In this document: one piece after another, positions 17,897 through 26,577 of the stretch
How positions within the stretch are numbered: position 1 is the stretch's first letter
How the letters are laid out: each line of letters starts with the position of its first letter
Assembly (NCBI RefSeq): GCF_023264855.1
Contig: NZ_JAHFUW010000002.1
Span: forward strand, 1-64,000
Direction of reading: 5' to 3'
Source of the DNA: Herbiconiux sp.
GTDB taxonomy: Bacteria > Actinomycetota > Actinomycetes > Actinomycetales > Microbacteriaceae
Length of the DNA stretch: 64,000 nt
Notes under the pieces: model-generated
What the model was told of the DNA's origin: nothing
Database searches by the model: none
Seen by the model: only the letters and a program-made list of their open reading frames with translations
Translations under genes and position numbers: made by a program

Positions 17897-18889
17897 TCAG
17901 CGGGGCGCCGGCCCTGTGGATCCGCGGTACACGGCCGTGGCCCGAATGGCGATGGAGACCTCGCGGTCCTGTTCGCCGTCGGGGTCGAGCAGCCGTTCCA
18001 TCGCGAGCCGGCCGACCCGGTCGCTGTGGCCGGCGACCGTGGTCAGCCCGGGCTGCACCAACTCGGCCAGCACGTCGTCGTGACCGACCACGGAGATGTC
18101 GTCGGGCACCCGTCGACCCTGGCGCCGGAGCCCTTCGATGAGACCCGAGGCGAGCACGTCGTCGAAGGCGAACACCGCGGTCGCCTCGCTCCGCACCACC
18201 GCGTCCGCTGCCGCGATGCCGTCCGGATAGGTGGCCACCGTGTCCGGCAGCACGACGAGCTCCGATCCCGCCGCCGCGGACCGCTCGGTGAGCGCCTTCA
18301 GGCGCTGACGGTTGGCCCACGAGCCCGACGGGCCGGGCAGGTAGGCGAGCCGGTGGTGGCCGAGTCCGCTCAGGCGCTCGACGATCTCTCCGAGGGCCGG
18401 CTCGGAGTCCGTCACCACCGAAGGCACGCCCTTGACCACCCGGTTGATCAAGACGACCGGGATGAGTTCGGCGACCTCGCGGATGTGCGCGGAGCTCATC
18501 CGCGGCGCGCAGAGGATGAGCCCGCGCGACTGCCGCGCGAGCTGATCCGCCACCTGGCGCTCGATCTCGGCGCTGTCGTCGGTGTCGGCGACGAGCACAC
18601 CGACGCCCGAGCTCCGGGAGCGGCCCTGCGCGGCTTTCAGGAGAGTGGTCATGTAGGGGTTGGTGATGTCGGGCACGATCAGCCCGACGTTCGCGGCGAC
18701 GCCCGTGATCAGCGCCCGGGCCATCAGGTTCGGCGAGAACCGCAGCCGGGAGGCGACCTCCCGCACGTGCTGCACCGTGGCGGGCGAGAGCCGCTCGGGA
18801 TTGGTGAACACCCGCGAGACGGTCGAGATCGACACCCCGGCCGCGAGAGCCACGTCTTTCAGCTTCGTCGGTGCGGTGCGATCCGTCAT
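17897..18889 (-). CDS. LacI-family transcriptional regulator (island 1)
   Basis: The 330-residue protein has an N-terminal helix-turn-helix (KLKDVALAAGVSISTVSRVF, residues 9-28) and hinge, then a periplasmic-binding-protein-like effector domain (VGLIVPDITNPYMTTLL, FAFDDVLASGLIEGL, GHDDVLAELVQPGLTTV). Its ATG overlaps the stop of the Gfo/Idh gene (ATGA). It is therefore the last gene of the ABC importer operon and should regulate its own expression through operator O2. The effector is probably an imported sugar or its phosphate. Confidence 0.92.
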   Translation of the reverse strand: MTDRTAPTKLKDVALAAGVSISTVSRVFTNPERLSPATVQHVREVASRLRFSPNLMARALITGVAANVGLIVPDITNPYMTTLLKAAQGRSRSSGVGVLVADTDDSAEIERQVADQLARQSRGLILCAPRMSSAHIREVAELIPVVLINRVVKGVPSVVTDSEPALGEIVERLSGLGHHRLAYLPGPSGSWANRQRLKALTERSAAAGSELVVLPDTVATYPDGIAAADAVVRSEATAVFAFDDVLASGLIEGLRRQGRRVPDDISVVGHDDVLAELVQPGLTTVAGHSDRVGRLAMERLLDPDGEQDREVSIAIRATAVYRGSTGPAPR

Positions 18890-20127
18890 GGCGACACCTC
18901 CCCCGCGATCGTTGCCACGCTGTCATCGTAGGGCCGCGCCATCCTGCCGCTCCATTCTCCGAGCCCTGGACGTCGTCGCGCGTCGCCCGGGGCGAGTCCT
19001 GCTCCGGCCAGGAGGCCGCCGTCTTCGGCGGCCCGCTCGATCGCCTCGGTGATCCCCGGCAGCGTGACCAGGCGTTCGCCGTCGCGGTGGATCACGACGG
19101 CGTCGGCGGCGAGCGCCACCGGTTCGCCGGCCGTGTCCACGACGGCCGAGACCAGGCGCACGAAGGGCTCGGCGGCCGAGGCGTCAAGAAGCGGATCGGC
19201 CGGCCCGTGCGGATCGAGCACGGCCGCCCTCAGGGCGGAGCGGTGCGCACGCGGGGGGAGCTCGACCGTGTCGCCGCCCTCGAGCGAGACCGTCGCCGCC
19301 AGATCGCGCAGGCGCACCCTCAGCCGGCCTCGCTCGCCGACCAGCAGGAGCGCCGGCTCGACGACCCGGTCGGCCGCGGTGGTGCCGATCATCGTGACCT
19401 CCGGCCCCACCAGCGACCGGGCCCGAACGGCCGCGAGATCGTCGCTCTGGATCGGGCGTACCGAGGCGAGTTGCGCCTCGAGGGAGTCCAGCGCCCATCC
19501 CGGACAGATGCTCGAGGCCACCGCCAGAGCGGCGTGAACCACGTGGGCGAGCGGATTGAAGAGTGCTCCGTCGAAGACGGGCCGCCCGTCGAGTTCGCGA
19601 CGGCCCGCCCAGCGCGCCCGGGTGTAATAGGAGTCGGGGCGTTGCAGCGCCCCGAAGCCCGTGACCCGCTGGATCGGGCCGAGCGGATGCGATGACAGCG
19701 CATCCGTGACGGTGGAGACCACCCCCGGCGTCTGCTGGAAGCCGACCTCGAATCGGCGACCCGAGGCGCGCGCGACGAGGCGGTGGAGATCGGCGATGAG
19801 CGGAACCGGCGGCTTCTCGAGGTAGACCGAGCATCCGGCGGACAGCGTCTGCTCGGCCAGCGCGGCATGCGTGTGCGGCGGTGTCGCGATCACGACGGTC
19901 GTCGGGTGTCGACTCTCCAGCGCCTCGGCCAGATCGCCGCCCAGGTACGGCCTCGCGCCGCTTTCCGATACGAGCTCGGCGAGTCCGGCCGGCAGAGCGA
20001 TGTCGACCACGGCGCTGAGGTCGATCGCTCCGGCACGGTGCAGGTCGAGCAGGTCGTCGAGGTGCCGCCGTCCGTAGCCGGAGGCGCCCACGAGTGCGAC
20101 AGCCGGTCTCATCCCTCGAGAACTCAT
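18886..20127 (-). CDS. Gfo/Idh/MocA-family oxidoreductase
   Basis: The 413-residue NAD(P)-dependent sugar oxidoreductase has the Rossmann motif VALVGASGYGRRHL and the EKP motif (VYLEKPP, residues 102-108). The C-terminal domain includes FDGALFNPLAHVVHAAL, with the usual His region. The start at 20127 is set by an ATGA overlap with the permease stop; an internal ATG at 20112 is the alternative. It lies between the ABC importer genes and lacI, so it probably oxidises the imported sugar. Confidence 0.85.
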   Translation of the reverse strand: MSSRGMRPAVALVGASGYGRRHLDDLLDLHRAGAIDLSAVVDIALPAGLAELVSESGARPYLGGDLAEALESRHPTTVVIATPPHTHAALAEQTLSAGCSVYLEKPPVPLIADLHRLVARASGRRFEVGFQQTPGVVSTVTDALSSHPLGPIQRVTGFGALQRPDSYYTRARWAGRRELDGRPVFDGALFNPLAHVVHAALAVASSICPGWALDSLEAQLASVRPIQSDDLAAVRARSLVGPEVTMIGTTAADRVVEPALLLVGERGRLRVRLRDLAATVSLEGGDTVELPPRAHRSALRAAVLDPHGPADPLLDASAAEPFVRLVSAVVDTAGEPVALAADAVVIHRDGERLVTLPGITEAIERAAEDGGLLAGAGLAPGDARRRPGLGEWSGRMARPYDDSVATIAGEVSP

Positions 20128-21047
20128 CCTTTGAGGGCTCCCTCGGCGAGACCCGTGAAGACCTGTTTCTGCAGCAGGAAGTACACCAGCAGCGGCGGGA
20201 TCATCACGATCAGGGCGGCCGCGCTGATCACCCGCTGATCGGCCGAGAAGGCGCCGGCGAGGAACTGCACGCCCACGTTCACGGGATAGTTCGCCGGGTC
20301 GCTCAGGATCACGAGCGGCCACAGGAACTGATCCCAGCTGTCCAGGAAGCCCAGCACCGCCACCACGGCGATCGAGCCCCGCACCGAGGGCAGCATGATC
20401 GACCAGAAGGTGCGCACGGCTCCGGCGCCGTCCATCGTGGCCGCCTCCTCGATCTCGTCGGGGATCGCCAGGAAGGCCTGTCTCATCACGAGGATCGAGA
20501 CGATCGAGACCGCCTGCGGCAGCACCACCCCGAGCAGGGTGTCCTGCAGCCCGAGGCCCCGGGTCACCAGCAGCGTCGAGATCAGGATGACCTCGAAGGG
20601 CAGCGCCGCCGTGGCCAGCAGCACGCCGATGTAGAGGGCACGGCCCCGGAACGGGATCCGCGCCAGTGCATAGCCGGTGAGGGTGGCCAGCAGCAGATTG
20701 AACGTCACCCCCAGAAGCGCGATCGCTCCCGAGTTGAGCAGGTACCGCCCGAGCGGCACCGCGGTGAACGCCGTGACGAAGTTCTCCAGCGTCGGATCGG
20801 AGGGGACGAGGCTGCCGGGGAAGCCGACCGTGGCTTCGCCCGCGCCCTTCAGCGCGGTTCCGAGCTGCCAGAGCAGCGGACCGAGCACGACGGCCACGGC
20901 GATGATCATCAGCACCCAGCGGATCGTGCGCTCGAGGGGACCGATCGCGCCCCGCCGGCGACTGCGGCGGCGTGGTTTCGGCACCGGCGTGGGAGTCGTG
21001 GGAGCGGAAGAGACGGATGGCGCGGTGCGTGCGGCGGTGGTCGTCAT
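20124..21047 (-). CDS. Carbohydrate ABC transporter permease (MalG type)
   Basis: The 307-residue protein has six membrane helices after a basic, Pro/Thr-rich N-terminus. The EAA loop (EEAATMDGAGAVRTFW) is the contact site for the ATPase. It is the second permease of a type I sugar importer. Start and stop overlap its neighbours (ATGA at both ends). No ATPase gene is present in the cluster, so a shared MsiK-type ATPase encoded elsewhere is likely, as is usual in Actinobacteria. Confidence 0.9.
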   Translation of the reverse strand: MTTTAARTAPSVSSAPTTPTPVPKPRRRSRRRGAIGPLERTIRWVLMIIAVAVVLGPLLWQLGTALKGAGEATVGFPGSLVPSDPTLENFVTAFTAVPLGRYLLNSGAIALLGVTFNLLLATLTGYALARIPFRGRALYIGVLLATAALPFEVILISTLLVTRGLGLQDTLLGVVLPQAVSIVSILVMRQAFLAIPDEIEEAATMDGAGAVRTFWSIMLPSVRGSIAVVAVLGFLDSWDQFLWPLVILSDPANYPVNVGVQFLAGAFSADQRVISAAALIVMIPPLLVYFLLQKQVFTGLAEGALKG

Positions 21048-21976
21048 CGCAGACGTCCTTTCCGGGTGGCGGCCCAGGAGATCGAGGCGAACACCAGCAC
21101 GACCACGAACAGCACCAGGCTGATCGCCGAGGCGTAGCCCGCCTGCGTTCCGGGAGACACACCCTTGGTGAAGAGATAGAGCACGATCGTGGTCGACGAT
21201 GTGCCGGGGCCGCCGCCGGTGAGCACGTAGGGCTCGGTGAAGGCGCGGAGGGCAGCGATCGCCGCGAGGCCGGCGACCAGGCCGATGGTGCCGCGGATCT
21301 GCGGGATGGTGACGCTGATCGTGCGGCGCAGCCAGTTGGCCCCGTCGAGTTCGGCCGCTTCGTCGAGCTCGCGGGACACGTTCTGCAGGGCCGCCAGGAG
21401 GATCAGGGTGTAGAGGCCGCAGCCCTTCCAGACCGTCACGAGCACCGAGCTGATCAGGGCGAGGTGCGAACTGGTGAGGAACGGGATCGGCTCCGAGATC
21501 AGGTGCAGTCCCGAGAGGATCTGGTTCACCAGTCCGTTCGAGCTCAGCACGTACTGGAACATCAGTGCAACGACCGCCATCGGCATCACCAAGGGCGAGA
21601 ACAAGATGGGGCGCACGATCCCGGCCCCGCGCATCTTCGTGTTGATCAGGATGGCCAGGCCGAGCGAGATGCCCACCAGCAGGGGCGTCGCGAGCACGAT
21701 GTAGAGCCCCGTGTGCGCGGTCGCATCCCAGAACGCCGCCGACGCGAAGATGGTCGCGAAGTTCGCCAGACCCGTGAACACGCCCCCGCCGACCGTGCTG
21801 GCGTTGGTGAACGCGAGCACGAAGGTGTTGCCGAGCGGCAGGAAGAGGAAGGTCAGCTGAATGGCGAGCACGGGCCCGATGAAGAGCACGGGAACCCACC
21901 AGCGGTGGCGCCGGAGCGGGGCGCGGCGTGACGGCCGCCCCGCGCTCCGGCGGACCGTGCCCGCGGTGGCCGTCAC
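21044..21976 (-). CDS. Carbohydrate ABC transporter permease (MalF type)
   Basis: The 310-residue protein has six predicted helices and the EAA motif DEAAELDGANWLRR. It is the first permease of the importer; its GTG start overlaps the stop of the binding-protein gene (GTGA). With the other permease it forms the membrane channel. Confidence 0.9.
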   Translation of the reverse strand: MTATAGTVRRSAGRPSRRAPLRRHRWWVPVLFIGPVLAIQLTFLFLPLGNTFVLAFTNASTVGGGVFTGLANFATIFASAAFWDATAHTGLYIVLATPLLVGISLGLAILINTKMRGAGIVRPILFSPLVMPMAVVALMFQYVLSSNGLVNQILSGLHLISEPIPFLTSSHLALISSVLVTVWKGCGLYTLILLAALQNVSRELDEAAELDGANWLRRTISVTIPQIRGTIGLVAGLAAIAALRAFTEPYVLTGGGPGTSSTTIVLYLFTKGVSPGTQAGYASAISLVLFVVVLVFASISWAATRKGRLR

Positions 21977-23271
21977 TGGACCCGGCTCTGCAGCAGTTCG
22001 GTGAGCTGCGTCTGGGCGGCGGCGAGGGCGTCCTTCACCGGAGTCTCACCGGTGATCGCGGTCTGCACCGACGACCAGAGCGTGTTGGCGTACTCGGCGT
22101 CGACCGCCGGGGGCTTGGCCATGGTGCCGCCGTCGAAGAGGCTGGCCGCGACGATCCCGCGCGCCTGGGTGGCGGCGTCGGTGGGCTCGGCGCTGAAGAA
22201 CGGATCCTGCAGCGATTCAGCAGTGCTGGGGAACACCGAGGACTGCTCCGCGAGCGCGAGCTGGTTCTCCGGGCTGGTCAGGAACTCGGCGAAGGCCACG
22301 GCGGTGGCGGCGTTCTTCGAGGTCTGCGGCACGGCGAGACCGTGGGCCACCACCCAGGTCGTGCTCTCCTGAGCGCCCAGCGGCTGGTCGATGGTGATGG
22401 CGTCGAAGACCTGGGGCGCGTTCTGCTGGATGATCTTCAGGCGCGAGGGGCCGGTCTCCAGATACGCGGTCTCACCCTGTGAGAAGGTGTCGATCTCGGT
22501 GCGCTGGGCAGCGGTGACCGAGTCGGCGGGGATGCCGCCGTCGGTGTAGAGATCGGCGAGGTTCTGCAAGAACTCCTCGGCCTCCGGGGTGTCGACGATC
22601 GCCTCGGTGGAGTCGTCGTTCACGAGCGGCACGCCCAGGCTCAGCAGGTAGTTGGGGAAGCCGATCGAGGTGGGCTGGAAGCCGGCCTTGCCGGTCTTCT
22701 CCGCGATCTCCTTCGAGACCTCGAGGAGTTCGGTGTAGCTGGTGGGTGCCGCCGGGGAGCCCGCCTGCTGCACGAGCGCGGAGTTGGACATCAGCACCGG
22801 CGAGTTGAGGTACCACGGCAGCGCGGCGACGGCGGTGGCGCCGTAATCGAACGACTCCCAGGCCGAAGCGACATACCGGTCTTGGAGATCGGCGGCCTGC
22901 ACCGACATGTCCAGCACGCGGCTGTCGCGGCCGAGCGGGGCGAGGGTCGCCGCGTCGAGATCCATCACGTCGGGCAGTGTTCCGGCGGCGGAGTCGGCAC
23001 TGACCTTGCGGGCCGCCTGGTCGCTCGGGATGTCCGTCCACTTCACCGTGGTTCCGGGGTTCTCCGACTCGAACTGGTCGATGGCCGCGTTGATGTACTC
23101 GTCGAAGGTCGGCGAGAGCTGCATGGTCTGGAAGGTGATGGTGCCTTCGACGGCGCCCGAGACATCCGCTTCGGCGCCGGTTCCTGAGCCGAGGCCACAG
23201 CCGCTCAACGCCACCGCCACTGCGGCGGCCGTCGCGGCGGCGAGGCTGATTGTTCTGGTCTTGCGTTGCAT
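21973..23271 (-). CDS. Extracellular sugar-binding lipoprotein (SBP family 1)
   Basis: The 432-residue protein begins with a lipoprotein signal peptide (lipobox LSGC, Cys25), followed by a Gly/Asp-rich linker. The mature domain is of the MalE/UgpB type: FESENPGTTVKWTDIPSD, AAGTLPDVMDLDAATLAPL and WYLNSPVLMSN are typical. The ATG at 23271 follows a clear AGGAG. It is the first gene of the importer operon, with LacI operator O2 62 bases upstream. The substrate is probably an amino-sugar- or uronate-containing oligosaccharide, inferred from context only. Confidence 0.88.
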   Translation of the reverse strand: MQRKTRTISLAAATAAAVAVALSGCGLGSGTGAEADVSGAVEGTITFQTMQLSPTFDEYINAAIDQFESENPGTTVKWTDIPSDQAARKVSADSAAGTLPDVMDLDAATLAPLGRDSRVLDMSVQAADLQDRYVASAWESFDYGATAVAALPWYLNSPVLMSNSALVQQAGSPAAPTSYTELLEVSKEIAEKTGKAGFQPTSIGFPNYLLSLGVPLVNDDSTEAIVDTPEAEEFLQNLADLYTDGGIPADSVTAAQRTEIDTFSQGETAYLETGPSRLKIIQQNAPQVFDAITIDQPLGAQESTTWVVAHGLAVPQTSKNAATAVAFAEFLTSPENQLALAEQSSVFPSTAESLQDPFFSAEPTDAATQARGIVAASLFDGGTMAKPPAVDAEYANTLWSSVQTAITGETPVKDALAAAQTQLTELLQSRVQ

Positions 23272-23332
23272 GGGCACTCCTGGTCGGGAAGGGTGACGAG
23301 ATGGTTCCGAACGATGTGGCGCTAACGCTTTG

Positions 23333-23346
23333 TGCAAACGTTTGAT
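23333..23346. promoter_or_regulatory. LacI-type operator O2 and overlapping promoter
   Basis: TGCAAACGTTTGAT (23333-23346) differs from the perfect O1 core only at its right end. It sits between the divergent binding-protein and GH3 genes and ends 11 bases before the GH3 ATG. GATAAA (23344-23349) overlaps it and could be the -10 box of a leaderless GH3 transcript. Confidence 0.75.
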
Positions 23347-23357
23347 AAAAAGTAGCC

Positions 23358-24935
23358 ATGCATCTTCACTCCCGTCAAGCTCCTGTTCCGAAACTTCTCG
23401 AAGCCGAAACGCCGGACCTGCCCCTACGGCGCCGGATCGCCGCCTGCATCCTGGTGATGCCGGGCGTCGGCCCGGACGGACTGCCCGACGCCGACACCCT
23501 GGCCGCGGTCCGCGCCGGGGTGGGGGCATTGCACAGCGTCGTCGACATGCGGGCGAGCGCCGCCGCACGCTACCACGCCGCCATCCGCGCCGAGGCGGAG
23601 GGAGCGGGCGTCCCTTCGCCGCTGATCAGTGGAAACCTCGAATCCGGCATCGGCTACAGCCTCGGCCGCACCGGTACCGACCTGCCGTATCCGCGCGGGA
23701 TCGCACTCGCCGACGACCCCGGGCTCGCCTACCGGGCGGCACTGCTCGCCGCCCGCGAAGCCCGCGCGGTGGGCTACGACTGGACCTTCAGCCCCACCGT
23801 CGACGTGCGCACCACCGACGACGACCCCATCCTCGGCGTGCGAGCGTTCGGCGTGGGCACGGAGTCGACCGGCGACCTGGGTGCCGCCCAGGTGCGCGGC
23901 TTCCGCGACGGCGGGATGATCGCCTGCGCGAAGCACTTCCCGGGGCATGGCGACAGTGCCGTCGACAGCCACCTCGGCCTGCCCGTGATCGATCGCGATC
24001 GCGCCTCCCTCGAGGACGTGCACCTGCCGCCGTTCGCCGCGGCCATCGCGGCGGGCGTGCAGACGATCATGGTGGGGCACGTGGTGCTGCCGGCGCTCGG
24101 GGTCGAACAACCGGCGAGCCTCTCGGCCGTGGTGAACCGCGAATGGCTGCGGAACCGTCTGGGCTTCGAGGGTGTGATCATCTCCGACTCGCTGCGGATG
24201 GCGGCGATCAGCGCGCGATGGACCCCGGCCGAGGCCGCCGTGCTCGCCCTGGCGGCCGGCGCCGACGTGGCGAACTCCAAGTGCGAGGCGGGACGGCTCT
24301 CCGAGCTGGTGGACGCCGTGGCCGGCGCGGTGGCCGAGGGACGCATCTCCGAGGCCGAGCTTAGCCGGTCGGCCGAGCGGATGGCCGCGCTGCGCGACGA
24401 CCTCGCCCACGACCGCTCGCATCCCGGGCAGACACCGCTGCCGACGCCCGGATCGCTGGATCGCGCGCTGACGTGGCACGACCCGGCTCGGCCCGGCACC
24501 GTCGATGTCGCCGGCGGGATCGACTCGGCCGGGGAACTGCTCGTGATCGGGGACTCCCCCTTGGCCGCGCGACTCGCCGAAGCGGCCGTCGCGCGAGGCG
24601 TGACCGTCGGGCACGACCAGCGCGAGGCCTCGGCGGAACGGGTCGCCGAGCTCGCCTCGACAGACGGCGACCGGATGCTCGTGCCGGTGCTCCTGCCCGG
24701 CACGAGCGTGTCCCCGGGCGAACGACGCCGGATCTCCGCCGTGATCGCGGAGGCGGCATCCGGACCCTCCACGGCGACGGTGATCGTGAACGGGATGATG
24801 GCCGCATCGGGGCTCGCCTCACCGGGAGTGGCCGTCATCGTGGCCCCGGCTGTGGACGCCTTCGGCATCTGCAGCGAGGCCGCGGTCGAGGCGGTGCTGG
24901 ATCACCTCACGGGAGCCGGAGGAGCTCGCCGGTGA
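23358..24935 (+). CDS. GH3-family beta-N-acetylhexosaminidase (NagZ-like)
   Basis: The 525-residue protein has the GH3 TIM barrel with the NagZ signature KHFPGHGDSAVDSH (the His-Asp pair acts as acid/base) and the nucleophile Asp in IISDSLRM. A C-terminal alpha/beta domain of about 170 residues follows. There is no signal peptide, so it should hydrolyse imported GlcNAc-containing oligosaccharides in the cytosol. It is divergent from the importer and followed (on the other side of a Gfo/Idh gene) by nagB and nagA. No ribosome-binding site is seen before the ATG. Confidence 0.87.
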   Translation: MHLHSRQAPVPKLLEAETPDLPLRRRIAACILVMPGVGPDGLPDADTLAAVRAGVGALHSVVDMRASAAARYHAAIRAEAEGAGVPSPLISGNLESGIGYSLGRTGTDLPYPRGIALADDPGLAYRAALLAAREARAVGYDWTFSPTVDVRTTDDDPILGVRAFGVGTESTGDLGAAQVRGFRDGGMIACAKHFPGHGDSAVDSHLGLPVIDRDRASLEDVHLPPFAAAIAAGVQTIMVGHVVLPALGVEQPASLSAVVNREWLRNRLGFEGVIISDSLRMAAISARWTPAEAAVLALAAGADVANSKCEAGRLSELVDAVAGAVAEGRISEAELSRSAERMAALRDDLAHDRSHPGQTPLPTPGSLDRALTWHDPARPGTVDVAGGIDSAGELLVIGDSPLAARLAEAAVARGVTVGHDQREASAERVAELASTDGDRMLVPVLLPGTSVSPGERRRISAVIAEAASGPSTATVIVNGMMAASGLASPGVAVIVAPAVDAFGICSEAAVEAVLDHLTGAGGARR

Positions 24936-25749
24936 TGCGCTCCAGGAGCGCCACCGGATCGACCAGACGTCGGCGCCACGCCTCGTCGTGCCGGGGAGCG
25001 GCGCACTCGGCGAGGAACCGGTCGATCGAGCGCTCCAGGTAGTCGGGGGCTGGTGCGAGCGCAACGGATCGGTCACCGATCGCCACAGCGAAGCCGTCGG
25101 GCCCTGCGGGTTCGGTGAACCGCAGCTGCACCCGCTCGCCCACCTGCGCCAAGACCTCCCCTCGAACGGGGCCGCGCCACACCTCGAGCGGCACGGTCTC
25201 CGCGAGCGCCCCCGGTCGCAGCTCCTGGAGGATCTGGGCGTGATGGCTGCCGTAGAAGGCCAACCCTCCCCAGGGCGATGCGGGATCAGCGGGCCCACTG
25301 ACGCGCAGGAGCGGCGCGGGCCCGGCGCCCGGATCCCCGGCCTCGAGCACGGAGGCGAGGGCGGGCGCCGTGCGATAGCCCGAGTCGGCGAGCAGCGCCA
25401 CGCCGCATCGCCGCGCCCGCTCGGCCAGCTGCTCGGCGGCATCCCGCGTCAGGGCGAGCGGCTTGTCGACGAGCACCGGCAGGCCCGCGTCCAGCAACGG
25501 GAGCACTCGCGCAGGGCGCTCCCCCGCGGCCCGGCCGAACTCCAGCACCGCATCGGCGAGACCGATCAGGTCTTCGGGCCGCTCGACCACCGAGACGTCC
25601 GGGTGCAGCACGCTCCGCAGCTCGCTCGAAGGCGTCCTCCCCTCGGCCGCGATCGCCGTGAGGCGATGGCAGGCCGGGTCGAGCGTCGCGATGTGCCGCG
25701 CGATCCGAACGGGTCGCGAGCTGTCCAGACCGGCGAGGGCGATTCTCAT
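24907..25749 (-). CDS. Gfo/Idh/MocA-like protein, short form
   Basis: The 280-residue protein starts MRIALAGLDSSRPVRIARHI, where the usual GxGxxG is replaced by GLDSSR, a variant seen in some family members. The EKP-type motif reads DKPLAL. A short C-terminal domain contains FYGSHHAQILQEL, with a His pair in the usual active-site region. It overlaps the 3' end of the GH3 gene by 29 bases, tail to tail. Its promoter faces nagB across operator O3. Oxidation or lyase action on an amino sugar is possible; uncertain. Confidence 0.7.
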   Translation of the reverse strand: MRIALAGLDSSRPVRIARHIATLDPACHRLTAIAAEGRTPSSELRSVLHPDVSVVERPEDLIGLADAVLEFGRAAGERPARVLPLLDAGLPVLVDKPLALTRDAAEQLAERARRCGVALLADSGYRTAPALASVLEAGDPGAGPAPLLRVSGPADPASPWGGLAFYGSHHAQILQELRPGALAETVPLEVWRGPVRGEVLAQVGERVQLRFTEPAGPDGFAVAIGDRSVALAPAPDYLERSIDRFLAECAAPRHDEAWRRRLVDPVALLERITGELLRLP

Positions 25750-25766
25750 GAGAGCTCCTTGCGTTG

Positions 25767-25781
25767 TGCAAACGTTTGACA
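25767..25781. promoter_or_regulatory. LacI-type operator O3 with -35 box
   Basis: TGCAAACGTTTGAC (25767-25780) shares its first 13 bases with O2 and 12 with O1. A consensus -35 TTGACA (25776-25781) overlaps its right half and points to nagB. The site lies between the divergent Gfo/Idh gene and the nag operon. Confidence 0.8.
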
Positions 25782-25827
25782 TTATCGTGCACTGATACGC
25801 CTTGATCCATTCTGGAGGTTCTCCACC

Positions 25828-26577
25828 GTGCCCACCACGACCGAATACGCGCCGAGCGTTCAGACCCACCCGAACCGAGCGGTGCTCGGCGAGAAGGCCG
25901 CCGCCGAGGCGGCCGCGATTCTTCGTGAACGCCTCGCCGCACCCGGGACGGCGCGGATCATGCTCGCCGCCGCCCCTAGCCAGGAGGCGACCCTGCGCGC
26001 GCTCTCCGAAGCCGAGGGCATCGACTGGAACCGGGTGCACGCTTTCCACATGGACGACTACCTCGGCCTGTCCGCTGATGCCCCGCAGGGCTTCGGCAAC
26101 TGGCTCGAGCGCCACTTCGTGGCGAACACCCCCGGTCTCGGCTTCGAACGGATGCGTCCCGACGGTGACCCCGAGAGCGAGGCCGAGCGCTATGCCGCGG
26201 CGATGGGAGACGAGCCTTTCGATCTGGTGCTGCTGGGTCTCGGCGTGAACGGCCACCTGGCCTTCAACGATCCGCCTGCGGACTTCGACGATCCCCGCGC
26301 AGTGCGCGTCGTCGAGCTCGACCCGGTCAGCCGCCAGCAGCAGGTCGATGAAGGGCACTTCCCCGACTTCGGCTCGGTGCCGCCCCGGGCGCTCTCGGTC
26401 ACCATCCCGCGGTTGCTCGACACCCATGTCGTGATCGCCTCGGTTCCGGGTGCGCAGAAGCGGCAGGCCGTGATCGACTCGCTCGAGCAGCCGATCGGTG
26501 GCGAGCATCCCGGAACGGCTCTGCGCCGGCATCCTCGCGTGCACCTCCACGTCGACCTCGAATCGGCTCCGGTGTGA
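25828..26577 (+). CDS. nagB: Glucosamine-6-phosphate deaminase
   Basis: The 249-residue protein converts GlcN-6-P to Fru-6-P and ammonia. Motifs are HAFHMDDYLGL (catalytic Asp region) and LGLGVNGHLAFNDPP (catalytic His/Glu region). The GTG start is set by GGAGG 10 bases upstream. It heads the operon nagB-SIS-nagA-sdaA-gluconokinase, all overlapping or nearly so, under operator O3. Length and motifs fit the family, though it is at the short end. Confidence 0.9.
   Translation: MPTTTEYAPSVQTHPNRAVLGEKAAAEAAAILRERLAAPGTARIMLAAAPSQEATLRALSEAEGIDWNRVHAFHMDDYLGLSADAPQGFGNWLERHFVANTPGLGFERMRPDGDPESEAERYAAAMGDEPFDLVLLGLGVNGHLAFNDPPADFDDPRAVRVVELDPVSRQQQVDEGHFPDFGSVPPRALSVTIPRLLDTHVVIASVPGAQKRQAVIDSLEQPIGGEHPGTALRRHPRVHLHVDLESAPV

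Noticed and set aside
20128-21162. Upstream extension of the Gfo/Idh frame
   Set aside because: It is antisense-like noise within the permease gene region; the ATGA-coupled start at 20127 begins the Rossmann fold.
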